Origin: Reyranella massiliensis 521
GTDB taxonomy: Bacteria > Pseudomonadota > Alphaproteobacteria > Reyranellales > Reyranellaceae
Length of the DNA stretch: 64,000 nt
Direction of reading: 5' to 3'
Assembly: GCF_000312425.1 (NCBI RefSeq)
Contig: NZ_HE997181.1
Location: 2,723,857 to 2,787,856 of the forward strand
How positions within the stretch are numbered: the first letter of the stretch is position 1; every line of letters starts with the position of its first letter. The position numbers and the translations under genes were made by a program. Shown piece after piece: positions 27,056 through 35,316 of this stretch. Below the pieces are notes generated by a model. The model had not been told where the DNA came from. It saw only the letters and a program-made list of their open reading frames with translations, and did no database searches.

Positions 27056-27931
27056 CTAGAGGGGCGACCACTTGGGATTGGCGTCCTTGTCGTACAGCCC
27101 GAAGTACGGTCCGAACGGGCCTTCGTTGGTCTTCCACGGTTCGTCGAACATCTCGAACCAGTAGGTGTCGAAGGCCCGGCCCAGGGAGTTGCCGCCCAAA
27201 ACCCATTTCTTCGTGACGTTGTAGTTCAGGCGCTCCGAGGCGACCGTGGTGTTCCACTCGGGCTTGCCGGCGCTCGGCCAGCCGATCTCCGCAATCACCA
27301 CCTGCCTGCCGAGGTTCACGACCTGGCTCAGCCCGTTGTTCCAGGACCATTGCATGTTGGGGTCGATGTTACCGGGATCGGGATGCTGTCCCGCCGCGAA
27401 GGACCACCACGGATAGACCGTGAGGTACACGGCCGCGTCGCACTTGGTGACGATTTTCTGCCACTGCGTACCGCCCGGATCGACCAGGACAGTGCCGCTG
27501 AAGCAGGTCGTCACGCGATAGTTGAGATTGGGATGGAAGGACCGCAGGCCCTGCGCATAGTCCATGGCATGGAAGATATGGTCGGGCGTGCAGGGCCCCG
27601 CCTCCTGGCGATTCACCTCGTTGCCCACGACCAGATCGAAGGCGAGCTGCGACGGGCCGTAGGTGCGTTGCGCTTCGTTGGCCTGGGCCAGCGCCACATC
27701 GATCCTGGCTTTCGTCTGGTCGAGCTGGTTGCCGTACGCCCACACGCCCAAGCCGACGTTCAGGCCGTACTTGCGCGCCTTCAACATGTTCCACTGGTCG
27801 GGGGGATTGACGCCGTAGGTGCGGACATTCCTGAAGCCGAGGCTCGCGATGATCCGCATGTCCTGATCGACGGTATCGGCCGTCGGATTCGTGACGCGCC
27901 TCGGAGAATAGCAGACGCCAAAATAGGCCAT
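27056..27931 (-). CDS. Glycoside hydrolase family 17 protein (beta-1,3-glucanase-like)
   Basis: Two hundred and ninety-one residues from ATG 27931, which follows GGGTGGGGA; the frame is open to 28003 but the extra residues include a palindromic operator-like site. A TIM-barrel GH17: GFRNVRTYGVNPPDQW, acid/base in VVGNEVNR, nucleophile in VIAEIGWPSAG, and FEMFDEPWK. It should act on beta-1,3-glucans. No signal peptide, so a cytoplasmic role, for example on cyclic or periplasmic glucan turnover, is possible. Family call good. Confidence 0.85.
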   Translation of the reverse strand: MAYFGVCYSPRRVTNPTADTVDQDMRIIASLGFRNVRTYGVNPPDQWNMLKARKYGLNVGLGVWAYGNQLDQTKARIDVALAQANEAQRTYGPSQLAFDLVVGNEVNRQEAGPCTPDHIFHAMDYAQGLRSFHPNLNYRVTTCFSGTVLVDPGGTQWQKIVTKCDAAVYLTVYPWWSFAAGQHPDPGNIDPNMQWSWNNGLSQVVNLGRQVVIAEIGWPSAGKPEWNTTVASERLNYNVTKKWVLGGNSLGRAFDTYWFEMFDEPWKTNEGPFGPYFGLYDKDANPKWSPL

Positions 27932-27950
27932 GGAACGTCCCCACCCGGTT

Positions 27951-27968
27951 GTTTCCACCAGTGGAAAC
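27951..27968. promoter_or_regulatory. Palindrome upstream of the GH17 gene
   Basis: GTTTCCACCAGTGGAAAC: perfect 8-bp arms around two bases, ending 20 bp before the GH17 ATG on the minus strand. Size and symmetry suit an operator for a LacI-like or similar dimeric repressor. No such regulator lies adjacent. Confidence 0.6.
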
Positions 27969-28043
27969 ACTAGGAAAGGCTGCATCGTCCGGTCAATCTT
28001 CATAGCCGCATAGGTGGCGACGTTTCGGGGTCACATGACGCGG

Positions 28044-29315
28044 CTATGCGCCGGTTCGGCGAACCGCCGGCCTGTCCCCTTCCAGTTCCCTGGGCCGCAG
28101 CGCGACGAAGGCGAACAGCCCCGCGACGAGGAACGCCGCGACCACCATGAAGGCGATTCCCCAGGCCATCGGCGACGCACCGCCTGCGAGATCGAGCGTC
28201 CATCCGACGATCAGCGGTCCGACGAAGCCGCCGGCATAGCCCAGGGTCGAATGCACCGCGAGCGTGGCGCCGCGGCGCGCGGGCTCGGCATTGCCGGCCG
28301 CGCCCGCCGTCAACGACGAGGAGTCGAGCCACACGATCATGCCGTAGGCGATCAGCAGCACGACGGCGAGCCAGTAGTGCATCGACCCGAGGAAGCCCAC
28401 GCCGCAGGCGAAGACGATCGACAGCACGAGGGCCGCGATCACCAGACGCCGCCGTCCGAACCGGATCGAGGCTTCGTTGCCGACGATGCTGGTGAGCGTT
28501 CCCAGCAAGGCCAGCAGCGTCACGACCAGCGGCGGCGACAGCGTCTCCCCCGCCACGCCCGTGTAGCTCGCGACGAAGGCCAGGAAGGCGACGCCCCAGC
28601 CGCGCAGCGCGCTCATCTCCAGCGTGTGCACGCAGTAGACGACGGAATAGGCGAAGGCGTTATGGTTGCGGATCACCGGCCGGAAGTCGAACAGCCCGCC
28701 CTGGCTCTTGGGGCGTGGCGACGGCGTGCGCGACGGCACGACCAGCGCGACCGACAGCCAGGCCGCCAGGGCGGTGCCGGCGGAGATGACGAACGCCGAG
28801 CGCCAGCCGAACTGACCCGCCAGCACGTCGCCCAGCAGGTAGGAGACCGCGCCCGAAATGCCGATGCTCGCGGCATGGCCGGTGACGGCGCGCGACATCA
28901 TGCGGGAGTCGACCTGATCGGCGAGCAGCTTCAGCCCCGTCATGTAGGTGCCGGCCCATCCGACGCCGGCCAGTGCGCGCGTCGCGAAGGCCGACCAGAA
29001 TCCGTCGGCGAACAGGCCGAACAGCAGATGCCCCGCCACGGTACAGCCCACGCCGAAGAGATAGACGCGCTTGGCATCCACCTTGTCGGTGAGCGTCACC
29101 AGCACCGGCACGGAGACCATGTAGGTGCCGAAGAAGATGGCGGTGATCCAGCCCGCCTCGCTGTTGGAGAGCTGCCAGAGCTGCATCATCTGCGGCAGCA
29201 GCGCCGGCCAGAAACCGGCGCCGAGCTGCACCAGGACCTGCGCGGCGCAGACGACAAGGACGAGGCGGAGGCCGAAGGACGACGTGCTCGAGGGCGGCGG
29301 GGCGGACATTGACAT
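28044..29315 (-). CDS. MFS transporter, divergent from the ars operon
   Basis: Four hundred and twenty-three residues, about twelve membrane helices (LVLVVCAAQVLVQLGAGFW first; GIAFMVVAAFLVAGLFAFVA last), resembling the CynX/NimT-type MFS. The start is ATG 29315 or 29309. Only 29 bases separate it from arsR, and one ArsR-like operator fills that gap, so it is probably co-controlled by arsenic. ArsK is an MFS exporter of trivalent arsenicals in Agrobacterium, so a similar role is reasonable but not shown. Confidence 0.8.
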   Translation of the reverse strand: MSMSAPPPSSTSSFGLRLVLVVCAAQVLVQLGAGFWPALLPQMMQLWQLSNSEAGWITAIFFGTYMVSVPVLVTLTDKVDAKRVYLFGVGCTVAGHLLFGLFADGFWSAFATRALAGVGWAGTYMTGLKLLADQVDSRMMSRAVTGHAASIGISGAVSYLLGDVLAGQFGWRSAFVISAGTALAAWLSVALVVPSRTPSPRPKSQGGLFDFRPVIRNHNAFAYSVVYCVHTLEMSALRGWGVAFLAFVASYTGVAGETLSPPLVVTLLALLGTLTSIVGNEASIRFGRRRLVIAALVLSIVFACGVGFLGSMHYWLAVVLLIAYGMIVWLDSSSLTAGAAGNAEPARRGATLAVHSTLGYAGGFVGPLIVGWTLDLAGGASPMAWGIAFMVVAAFLVAGLFAFVALRPRELEGDRPAVRRTGA

Positions 29316-29318
29316 CCG

Positions 29319-29342
29319 TTTGATAGTTCCATATTTATCGAA
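29319..29342. promoter_or_regulatory. Putative ArsR operator
   Basis: TTTGATA (29319-29325) and TATCGAA (29336-29342) form an imperfect inverted repeat with ten bases between, inside the 29-bp gap between the MFS gene and arsR. The TTGATA/ATCAAA half-sites are typical of ArsR-family operators. Confidence 0.6.
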
Positions 29343-29344
29343 TC

Positions 29345-29713
29345 ATGGAAATCGAAAACGCCGTCGCTGCCCTGGGAGCCCTCGCACAGCGGAGCCGTCT
29401 CGAAGTTTTCCGCCTGCTCGTCGAGGCAGGCCGCGACGGCCTGCCGGCCGGCCAGATCGCCGAGCGCCTGAAGATCCCGGCGCCGACCCTTTCCTTTCAT
29501 CTCTCGCAGCTGCGGCACGCCGGCCTCGTCGAGATGCGCCGCGACGGCCGCTCGCTGATCTACGCCGCCGACTTCGACGGCATGAACGAGTTGATGGGCT
29601 TCCTCACCGAGAACTGCTGCACCGGCGAAGCCGCGGGCTGCGGCATGCCGGTCTGCGAGCCCCAACGTGCCTCCATCGTCCGCAAACGCAACAGAGGAGC
29701 AACCCGCCAATGA
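29345..29713 (+). CDS. arsR: ArsR-family metalloregulator
   Basis: A 122-residue SmtB/ArsR repressor. Winged helix LFRLLVEAGRDGLPAGQ through RLKIPAPTLSFHLSQLRHAGLV and the wing RRDGRSLIY. Cysteines C91-C92 plus C99 and C104 in the C-terminal tail provide a plausible As(III) site, as in AsR-type regulators with tail cysteines. Its TGA overlaps the arsI start. It should repress arsR-arsI-arsC-aqpS and perhaps the divergent MFS gene until arsenite binds. Confidence 0.9.
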   Translation: MEIENAVAALGALAQRSRLEVFRLLVEAGRDGLPAGQIAERLKIPAPTLSFHLSQLRHAGLVEMRRDGRSLIYAADFDGMNELMGFLTENCCTGEAAGCGMPVCEPQRASIVRKRNRGATRQ

Positions 29714-30144
29714 AGCGCCTTCATGTTCACATGGCCGTCGCCGATCTCGACAAGTCGATCCGCTTCTACGCCGCGCTGTTCGCGGCCGAGCCCACCGTGG
29801 TCAAGCCGGACTATGCGAAGTGGATGCTCGACGATCCGAGGGTGAACTTCGCCATCTCCACGCACAGCGGCAGCGCGCCGGGCGTCGACCATCTCGGCAT
29901 CCAGGTCGAGGACGGTGCAGAACTGCAGGAGGTCTACGGCCGGCTCAAGCAGGCCGAGGGGCCGGTGCTGGAGGAAGGCAAGACGACCTGCTGCTATGCC
30001 AAGTCGGAGAAGAGCTGGATCTCCGACCCGCAGGGCATCTCGTGGGAAACCTTCCTGACCACCGGCGAGAGCACGGTCTACGGCGAGAGCGCGCCCCTTC
30101 CCGGCCGCACCGCCGACAAGCCCGCGCGCGCCTGCTGCGGTTGA
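29710..30144 (+). CDS. arsI: ArsI/CadI-family VOC protein (C-As lyase)
   Basis: A 144-residue vicinal oxygen chelate fold enzyme. It begins KRLHVHMAVADLDKSIRFY, has VDHLGIQVED, and the vicinal cysteine pair C94-C95 in TCCYAKSEK, which in ArsI binds the trivalent organoarsenical so that non-haem iron and oxygen can break the C-As bond. A third pair, ACC, ends the protein. Its ATG lies inside the arsR stop, so the two are translated together. In the CadI subfamily the annotation is sometimes cadmium-induced protein; the ars context favours ArsI. Confidence 0.85.
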   Translation: MKRLHVHMAVADLDKSIRFYAALFAAEPTVVKPDYAKWMLDDPRVNFAISTHSGSAPGVDHLGIQVEDGAELQEVYGRLKQAEGPVLEEGKTTCCYAKSEKSWISDPQGISWETFLTTGESTVYGESAPLPGRTADKPARACCG

Positions 30145-30151
30145 GACGGCG

Positions 30152-30667
30152 ATGACCGACCGGACTTACAACATCCTCTTCCTCTGCACCGGCAACTCGG
30201 CGCGGAGCGTGCTGGGCGAGGCCATCGTCAATAACTTGGGTGGCGGTCGCTTCAAGGGCTTCAGCGCCGGCAGCCAGCCCAAGGGCCAGGTCCATCCCTA
30301 CACGCTCGACCTGCTGAAGGGCCTCGGGCTGCCGACCGAGGATCTCTTCTCCAAGAGCTGGGATCTCTATGCCGTCGCCGGCGCGCCGAAGATGGATTTC
30401 ATCTTCACCGTCTGCGACAGCGCCGCGGGCGAGGCCTGTCCGATATGGCCCGGCCAGCCGATGACGGCGCATTGGGGCATCCCCGATCCCGCCGCCGTCG
30501 ACGGCAGCGAGATCGAGAAGCGTGCAGCGTTCCGCAACGCCTATGCCGCGCTGGAGAATCGCATCCGGCTGTTCCTCAGCCTGCCGCTCGGCAGTCTCGA
30601 CCGGATGACGTTGCAGAACCGGCTGAACGCCATCGGCCAGCAAACGCCGTCCTCCGCCGCCGCCTGA
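30152..30667 (+). CDS. arsC: Arsenate reductase, low-molecular-weight phosphatase type
   Basis: One hundred and seventy-one residues. The P-loop C12-TGNSAR18S (CX5R) is at the N-terminus, and FTVCDSAAGEACPIWPG carries the redox cysteines of thioredoxin-linked ArsC; PDPAAVDG supplies the general acid Asp. It reduces As(V) to As(III), which AqpS then lets out. Its stop overlaps the aqpS ATG. Confidence 0.92.
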   Translation: MTDRTYNILFLCTGNSARSVLGEAIVNNLGGGRFKGFSAGSQPKGQVHPYTLDLLKGLGLPTEDLFSKSWDLYAVAGAPKMDFIFTVCDSAAGEACPIWPGQPMTAHWGIPDPAAVDGSEIEKRAAFRNAYAALENRIRLFLSLPLGSLDRMTLQNRLNAIGQQTPSSAAA

Positions 30668-31323
30668 TGCGCGCCGCTCTCGTCGCCGAAGCCGTCGGCT
30701 CGGCGCTGCTGCTCGCCGGCGTCGTGGGGTCGGGCATCATGGCGGAGCGCCTGTCGGGCGGGAACACCGCGCTCGCCCTCCTCGCCAACGCCATCGCGAC
30801 CGGCGGCGTCCTCTACGCGCTGATCGTGATGTTCGGGCCGGTCTCGGGCGCACACTTCAATCCCGTCGTGACGCTTGCCCTCACCCGTCGCGGCGACAGC
30901 GCACCGTCGCGCGCCATACCCTTCCTCGCGGTGCAATTCGTCGGCGCCGTGCTGGGCGTCTGGCTGGCGCACCTCATGTTCGACCTGCCGATCCTGCAGG
31001 CCTCGACCAAGGTGCGCACCGGCATCGGCCAATGGACGGCCGAAGCGACGGCGACCTTCGGACTTGTGCTGCTCATCCTGATCGGCGTGCGCCGCAAGCT
31101 GGCGGCGCTGCCCGCCGCCGTCGCGGTCTACATCGTCGGCGCCTACTGGTTCACCGCCTCGACTTCGTTCGCCAACCCGGCCGTCACGGTGGCGCGCGCG
31201 CTCTCCAACACCTTCGCCGGCATCGCGCCCGGCGATGCGCCGGCGTTCATCCTGGCCCAGACGATCGGCGGGCTGCTGGCGTTGCTGCTCGCGCCAATGC
31301 TCGACGAGAAGCCCACGGCATAG
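30667..31323 (+). CDS. aqpS: AqpS-type aquaglyceroporin
   Basis: A 218-residue MIP channel of six helices with the two half-helices NPVVT (65-69) and NPAVT (171-175). In rhizobia AqpS sits in ars operons after arsR and arsC and lets As(III), made inside by ArsC, flow out down its gradient. The same order holds here, and no ArsB or Acr3 pump is in the window. Confidence 0.88.
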   Translation: MRAALVAEAVGSALLLAGVVGSGIMAERLSGGNTALALLANAIATGGVLYALIVMFGPVSGAHFNPVVTLALTRRGDSAPSRAIPFLAVQFVGAVLGVWLAHLMFDLPILQASTKVRTGIGQWTAEATATFGLVLLILIGVRRKLAALPAAVAVYIVGAYWFTASTSFANPAVTVARALSNTFAGIAPGDAPAFILAQTIGGLLALLLAPMLDEKPTA

Positions 31324-31385
31324 GGAAATCCGCAGCCGCAACCCGGCCGACGCAGCGGGCGTTTCACCTCGAGAGGAGACGCTCC

Positions 31386-31697
31386 ATGACTCTCGCGGCG
31401 AAGCTCGCGGTTGCGTTCGTTGTCATCGCGACGGTGTCGGTGGCCGACGGCCTCGCGCAGACCGCGCCCCCGGCCCCGGGCCACCAGAACCTTGCGGTCA
31501 ATCCCATTCCCCCCGAAACGCAGGCGGAGGAAGCAGATCTCGTCCGGTCCCGGATCGAGCGCGCGGGCTATAGCGACGTTGCCGTGCTCGAACGCGACAG
31601 CTGGGGGGTGTGGCGGGGCCGCGCCAGGAAGGGCGACACGCCCGTCAATGTCGTCGTCGACAAGGGCGGCCGGATCAAGACGGAGCCGTCGCGCTGA
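31386..31697 (+). CDS. Small exported protein with WRGRA-type domain
   Basis: One hundred and three residues: signal peptide (LAVAFVVIATVSVADGLAQ) and a C-terminal domain IERAGYSDVAVLERDSWGVWRGRARKG then NVVVDKGGRI. The protein ending at 53166 on the minus strand has the same domain (IERDGYKSVKVV, GSWRGRARRG, VTVDAAGNV). The layout resembles a PepSY-like fold. AGAGGAGAC precedes ATG 31386. Function unknown. Confidence 0.65.
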   Translation: MTLAAKLAVAFVVIATVSVADGLAQTAPPAPGHQNLAVNPIPPETQAEEADLVRSRIERAGYSDVAVLERDSWGVWRGRARKGDTPVNVVVDKGGRIKTEPSR

Positions 31698-31742
31698 CAC
31701 GCAGCCGCCGGCACGCCCGTACCGCTTCTGCCCGTGCCGCTC

Positions 31743-31958
31743 CTACTCGTCGTCCCAGGACATCGGGGCTTCCGGCGGCGGCGGTTCCAGCATCGTCATG
31801 GTGAACCCCATCGTCGCGACGATCGCGCCCACGGAAAGTACGGTTGCAACCAGCGACGGGCCGAGCTCGCGATGCAGTACCCTCATCCACATCCAGAAGA
31901 TGCCGCCGATCAGGATCAGCGGAATCCCAACCATGACAAGTGTAGGTACTGCCGACAT
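31743..31958 (-). CDS. Small two-pass membrane protein
   Basis: Seventy-one residues from ATG 31958, which sits at MSAVPTLVM before the first helix (LVMVGIPLILIGGIFWMWM) and a second one (LVATVLSVGAIVATMGFTM). The end is proline-rich and acidic (EPPPPEAPMSWDDE). The frame is open to 31994. No family recognised. Confidence 0.6.
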   Translation of the reverse strand: MSAVPTLVMVGIPLILIGGIFWMWMRVLHRELGPSLVATVLSVGAIVATMGFTMTMLEPPPPEAPMSWDDE

Positions 31959-32069
31959 CTCGGCTCTATATCGCACATATACTGCAGCCTTCAATGCGGC
32001 AAATGCGACTGCTTCGCAACCATGAAGATTGACCGGCCCAGGCGGACGGTCCGGGCGCCCGCTCCGGCG

Positions 32070-32294
32070 TCAGTGACCGCGGCGATTGCCGTGAAACATC
32101 AGCGCCATGAGGCCGATGCCCAGCGCCAGGGTCGCGATGACGCCCAGCGCCATGGCGATGAACCCGGAATTGCTCACCTGGGCAGGCCCGACACCGGCGG
32201 TCTGCCAGCCGATCACGCTGAAGGCGACGGCGAGCGCCAGAAGCACGAGGAGGACGGTGACGATCCCCCACGTCCCTGCATTCCGGAAAGCCAT
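32070..32294 (-). CDS. Small two-pass membrane protein, paralogue of 36078 and 36446
   Basis: Seventy-four residues starting at ATG 32294 after AAGGAGA. Helix 1 is GIVTVLLVLLALAVAFSVIGW, helix 2 GVIATLALGIGLMALMF, ending with HGNRRGH. The second half matches two other genes in this window (AMTIGIVATVALGVGLMALIF and AMTMGIIATVVLGVGLMALLF, each ending in a basic SGxD tail). Function unknown. Confidence 0.7.
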   Translation of the reverse strand: MAFRNAGTWGIVTVLLVLLALAVAFSVIGWQTAGVGPAQVSNSGFIAMALGVIATLALGIGLMALMFHGNRRGH

Positions 32295-32360
32295 GCGCTT
32301 CTCCTTCTTGCACCCGTAAGGCAAAGCGCGAGGGGACATAAGGTTCCCGACGAGGGCAAA

Positions 32361-32789
32361 TTAGCCCGTGTAGGCATATTCGAGCTTCATGCCGTCGGGG
32401 TCCGCGACAAACACCGAATAATAGGTCGGGCCGTATTGCGGATAATCGGCGGGCGGATCGAGGATCGTCGCGCCGGCCGATTTCATGAGCGCATGGAACG
32501 CGTCGACCGATGCGCGGCTGTCGGCCGTCCAGGCGACATGATGCAGGCCCGCCGAATAGCGGTCGTGCGGCCGCTCGGAACGGGCGGGCCTCAGCGCCAG
32601 CGCGCAGACGTAGCGGCCTGCCGGTTCGAGATGCCAGACGATCACGGTGTCGTCGGCCTTCACGCAGCGGTAGCCGAGGAACTGGAGCAGCGGCGTGTAG
32701 AAAGCCTGCGACGCGCCGAGATCGCGCACCGTCACGTCGAGATGATGGAACGAGCCCTTCAAGCCGCCCTCCCCTGCAATCGTCGGCAC
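32361..32789 (-). CDS. VOC family protein (glyoxalase/bleomycin resistance fold)
   Basis: One hundred and forty-two residues with FHHLDVTVRDLGASQAFYTPLL, GLHHVAWTADSRASVDAFH and VFVADPDGMKLEYAY, the paired beta-alpha-beta repeats of the VOC fold. Metal ligands would be the two His and the final Glu. Reaction unknown. Confidence 0.85.
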   Translation of the reverse strand: MPTIAGEGGLKGSFHHLDVTVRDLGASQAFYTPLLQFLGYRCVKADDTVIVWHLEPAGRYVCALALRPARSERPHDRYSAGLHHVAWTADSRASVDAFHALMKSAGATILDPPADYPQYGPTYYSVFVADPDGMKLEYAYTG

Positions 32790-32850
32790 CGCCGGACGGG
32801 TAACGTGCGACGGCCCGGGCGCGTTGCCGGGAGGAAGCCGTGCGCTGCCG

Positions 32851-34005
32851 TCAGCGCGGCGCCAGGGTGCCGATCAGGTCGTTAGCGACCTTGGCCATGC
32901 CCATGGCGGCGGCGAAGTTGAACTGGCTGATGGCCACGAACACGCCCACGCCGCGCGTCGGTGCGAAGGCGGTGTAGGTGAAGATGCCCTGCAGCCCGCC
33001 CGCCTTCTGCAGGATCAGCGGCTGGTCGCCCTTGGGCGCCATCACGATCCAGCCCAGGCCCATCGCGCTGGCATGGCCCGATTCGTCGAGGCCCGCGGCG
33101 GGCTTCATGCCGTCGCGCGGCACGTAGGCGGCATGGTCGATCAACCGGACCTCCGCGCCGTCGGGCGAGAAGCGGTCGAGATGCCAGGCGAGCCAGCGCA
33201 GGATGTCGTTGGGCGTCGAGTAGAGGCTGCTGGCGCCGACCATGACATCGGTCGCACGGACATCGGGCAGCGGCGAGCCGTCGAAATTGTGGCCCTGCAT
33301 CAGGCGGGCCGCATCGCCGGGACGCAGGGTGAACAGCGTGTCCTTGAGGCCGGCCGGATCGAGCACGGTTTCCTTGAGCAGCGCGTCGTACGGCTTGTTC
33401 GCCGCGTTGGCCAGCGCGGCGGCCAGCATGTCGAAGGCGAAGTTGGAATAGAGGAAGCCGGTCGCCGGCGCGAACACCAGCGGGTCGGACTGCAGGCCGA
33501 GGATATAGGCCTCGCGCGTCAGCGTACTGAACGGATCGGCGGCAGACCCTTCCTTGCGCTCGACCTCGCGCGGCAGGCCGGAACTGTGGGTAGCCAGGTC
33601 GATCAGGCGGATCTGCTTGCCGTCCTTCTCCGGCACCTTGACGCTCCAGCCGATGCGGTCCTGCAGGCGGTCGGTGAAGCGGACATTGCCGCGCGCCACC
33701 TGTGCGGCGAACACCTGGCCGGTGAAGGCCTTGGTGATCGAGCCGATGCGCATCATCGTGTTGCCGTCGGGTGCCTTGCCGGAGCCCTTCGAAGTCTCGC
33801 CGAAGCCGAACACCGCGGTCTGGCCGTCGCGTATCGCGCCGATCACCAGCGCCGGCACCTTGCTGTCGAGGAAGAGCACCTGTCCGGTGAAGCCCACCGT
33901 CTCCTCGAGAAGCTTGTCGGACGCACGCGAAGGTGTCGCGGCAAGCAGCGCCGCTGCGGCCGAGAGCGCGAGCAGCGCTCCCCGCCGGGAATACGATGAT
34001 GTCAT
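32851..34005 (-). CDS. Beta-lactamase-fold serine hydrolase, AmpH-like
   Basis: Three hundred and eighty-four residues with a signal (SRRGALLALSAAAALLAA). Active-site motifs are SITK (SxxK), YSN in GFLYSNFAFD and a late KAGGLQGIFTY box. HSSGLPRE and MGLGWIV fit penicillin-binding proteins of the AmpH/class C type. A D,D-carboxypeptidase/endopeptidase or esterase in the periplasm is likely. Confidence 0.85.
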   Translation of the reverse strand: MTSSYSRRGALLALSAAAALLAATPSRASDKLLEETVGFTGQVLFLDSKVPALVIGAIRDGQTAVFGFGETSKGSGKAPDGNTMMRIGSITKAFTGQVFAAQVARGNVRFTDRLQDRIGWSVKVPEKDGKQIRLIDLATHSSGLPREVERKEGSAADPFSTLTREAYILGLQSDPLVFAPATGFLYSNFAFDMLAAALANAANKPYDALLKETVLDPAGLKDTLFTLRPGDAARLMQGHNFDGSPLPDVRATDVMVGASSLYSTPNDILRWLAWHLDRFSPDGAEVRLIDHAAYVPRDGMKPAAGLDESGHASAMGLGWIVMAPKGDQPLILQKAGGLQGIFTYTAFAPTRGVGVFVAISQFNFAAAMGMAKVANDLIGTLAPR

Positions 34006-34047
34006 CCGCAGTTCCCCCTCGCCCGCTCAATTGCTTCAGTCGTTCGC

Positions 34048-34503
34048 TCACTCGCTCGCGCGGGCGCGCTGCCCGCCCAGGACATATTGCTGTCCCTCTT
34101 CCTTCGAGACCTGACCGACGTCGACGGCGCCCCCCGCCCGCACATAGGCGATCAGGAACCGCATCTCGCCCGGCCACAGGCTGACATAGTGCCGGCCGGC
34201 GCTGTTGTTGTCGGTGGCGCGCACGTCGTAGGTGCCGGGCGCCAGCTCGACGCGGTACCAGGTGCTGTTGGCCAGCGTGCCGAGCTGGCGCGGGCCGATG
34301 CTGACGGTAAGCGGCGGCGCGCCGCTGTTCGGCCGGTCGACATTGGCGATGTAGAGCGCGGCCATGCCCTGCGAGGGCGCCTCGAACCGCTTGCCCTGCG
34401 CGTCGTAGTTCGGATCGGCCACGGGCACGCCCGGCGGGGCACAGGCGGCGAGGAGCAGGAGAAATCCGACCAGCACTGAAACGCCCGCTGAAACACGACG
34501 CAT
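34048..34503 (-). CDS. Lipoprotein with DUF2846-like domain
   Basis: One hundred and fifty-one residues from ATG 34503 after GGGGAAGGA. Lipobox LAAC. The domain ALYIANVDRPNSGAPPLTV, TWYRVELAPGTYDVRAT and FLIAYVR matches DUF2846-type envelope lipoproteins. Function not known. Confidence 0.75.
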   Translation of the reverse strand: MRRVSAGVSVLVGFLLLLAACAPPGVPVADPNYDAQGKRFEAPSQGMAALYIANVDRPNSGAPPLTVSIGPRQLGTLANSTWYRVELAPGTYDVRATDNNSAGRHYVSLWPGEMRFLIAYVRAGGAVDVGQVSKEEGQQYVLGGQRARASE

Positions 34504-34652
34504 ATACGATCCTTCCCCCGCCTGGACACACGCCCCCGCCTCGTCGGGCCGGGGAGCCTTCGCCGCCATCATGGCAAGCCGGAAGGGAGCACAGCAAGCC
34601 TCGACGCACGGAAGCGGACACGCTACCCGTTGTCCGAGGATCCCATCCGATC

Positions 34653-35309
34653 ATGAGTCTGCCCCGCCGTCCCGTCGCCGTCGTCTTCGACATGGACGGT
34701 CTGCTGTTCGATACCGAGACGCTCTACCAGGAAGCGGGCGCGCTGGCGGCGCGCGACTTCACCTGCGAACTGACGCCCGAGGTCTTCCGAAGCCTGATCG
34801 GCCTGCCCTGGGCCGCGAGCGCGCGGTTGCTTCTCGACCATTTCGGTCCGTCGTTCGACGTCGACGGCTTCGCGCACTCCTGGCGCGGGCACTTCGCCAC
34901 TATCGTCGAGACGCGCCTGCCGCTGAAGCCGGGTGTCGTCGAGCTGCTCGACTGCCTCGACGCCCACGAGCTGCCGCGCGCCATCGCGACTTCCTCCTCG
35001 TACAAGACGGCGCAACACCATCTCGCCTTCCACAATCTCGCGGGGCGCTTCCACCATGTCGTGGCGAGCGGCGACTATGCCGCCGGCAAGCCTGCGCCCG
35101 ATCCCTATCTCATGGCCGCAAAGCGGATGGGCGCCGAGCCCGGCCTCTGCCTGGCGCTGGAGGATTCCTACAACGGCGTCCGCTCCGCCTCGGCGGCCGG
35201 CATGATGACGATCATGGTGCCCGACCTGCTCGACCCCACCGACGAGATCAGGGGCCTCTGCACCCTGATCGCGAACGATCTGCACGTGGTCCGCGGCCTG
35301 CTTCCGTGA
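34653..35309 (+). CDS. HAD-superfamily phosphatase/phosphoglucomutase-like
   Basis: A 218-residue HAD hydrolase with the nucleophile motif DMDGLLFDTE, motif II ATSSS, and KPAPDPYLMA plus LEDSYNGVRSA (motifs III and IV). This is the pattern of beta-phosphoglucomutase-like enzymes acting on sugar phosphates. Substrate unknown. Convergent with the TerC-like gene, eight bases away. Confidence 0.88.
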   Translation: MSLPRRPVAVVFDMDGLLFDTETLYQEAGALAARDFTCELTPEVFRSLIGLPWAASARLLLDHFGPSFDVDGFAHSWRGHFATIVETRLPLKPGVVELLDCLDAHELPRAIATSSSYKTAQHHLAFHNLAGRFHHVVASGDYAAGKPAPDPYLMAAKRMGAEPGLCLALEDSYNGVRSASAAGMMTIMVPDLLDPTDEIRGLCTLIANDLHVVRGLLP

Positions 35310-35316
35310 GGCGCCT

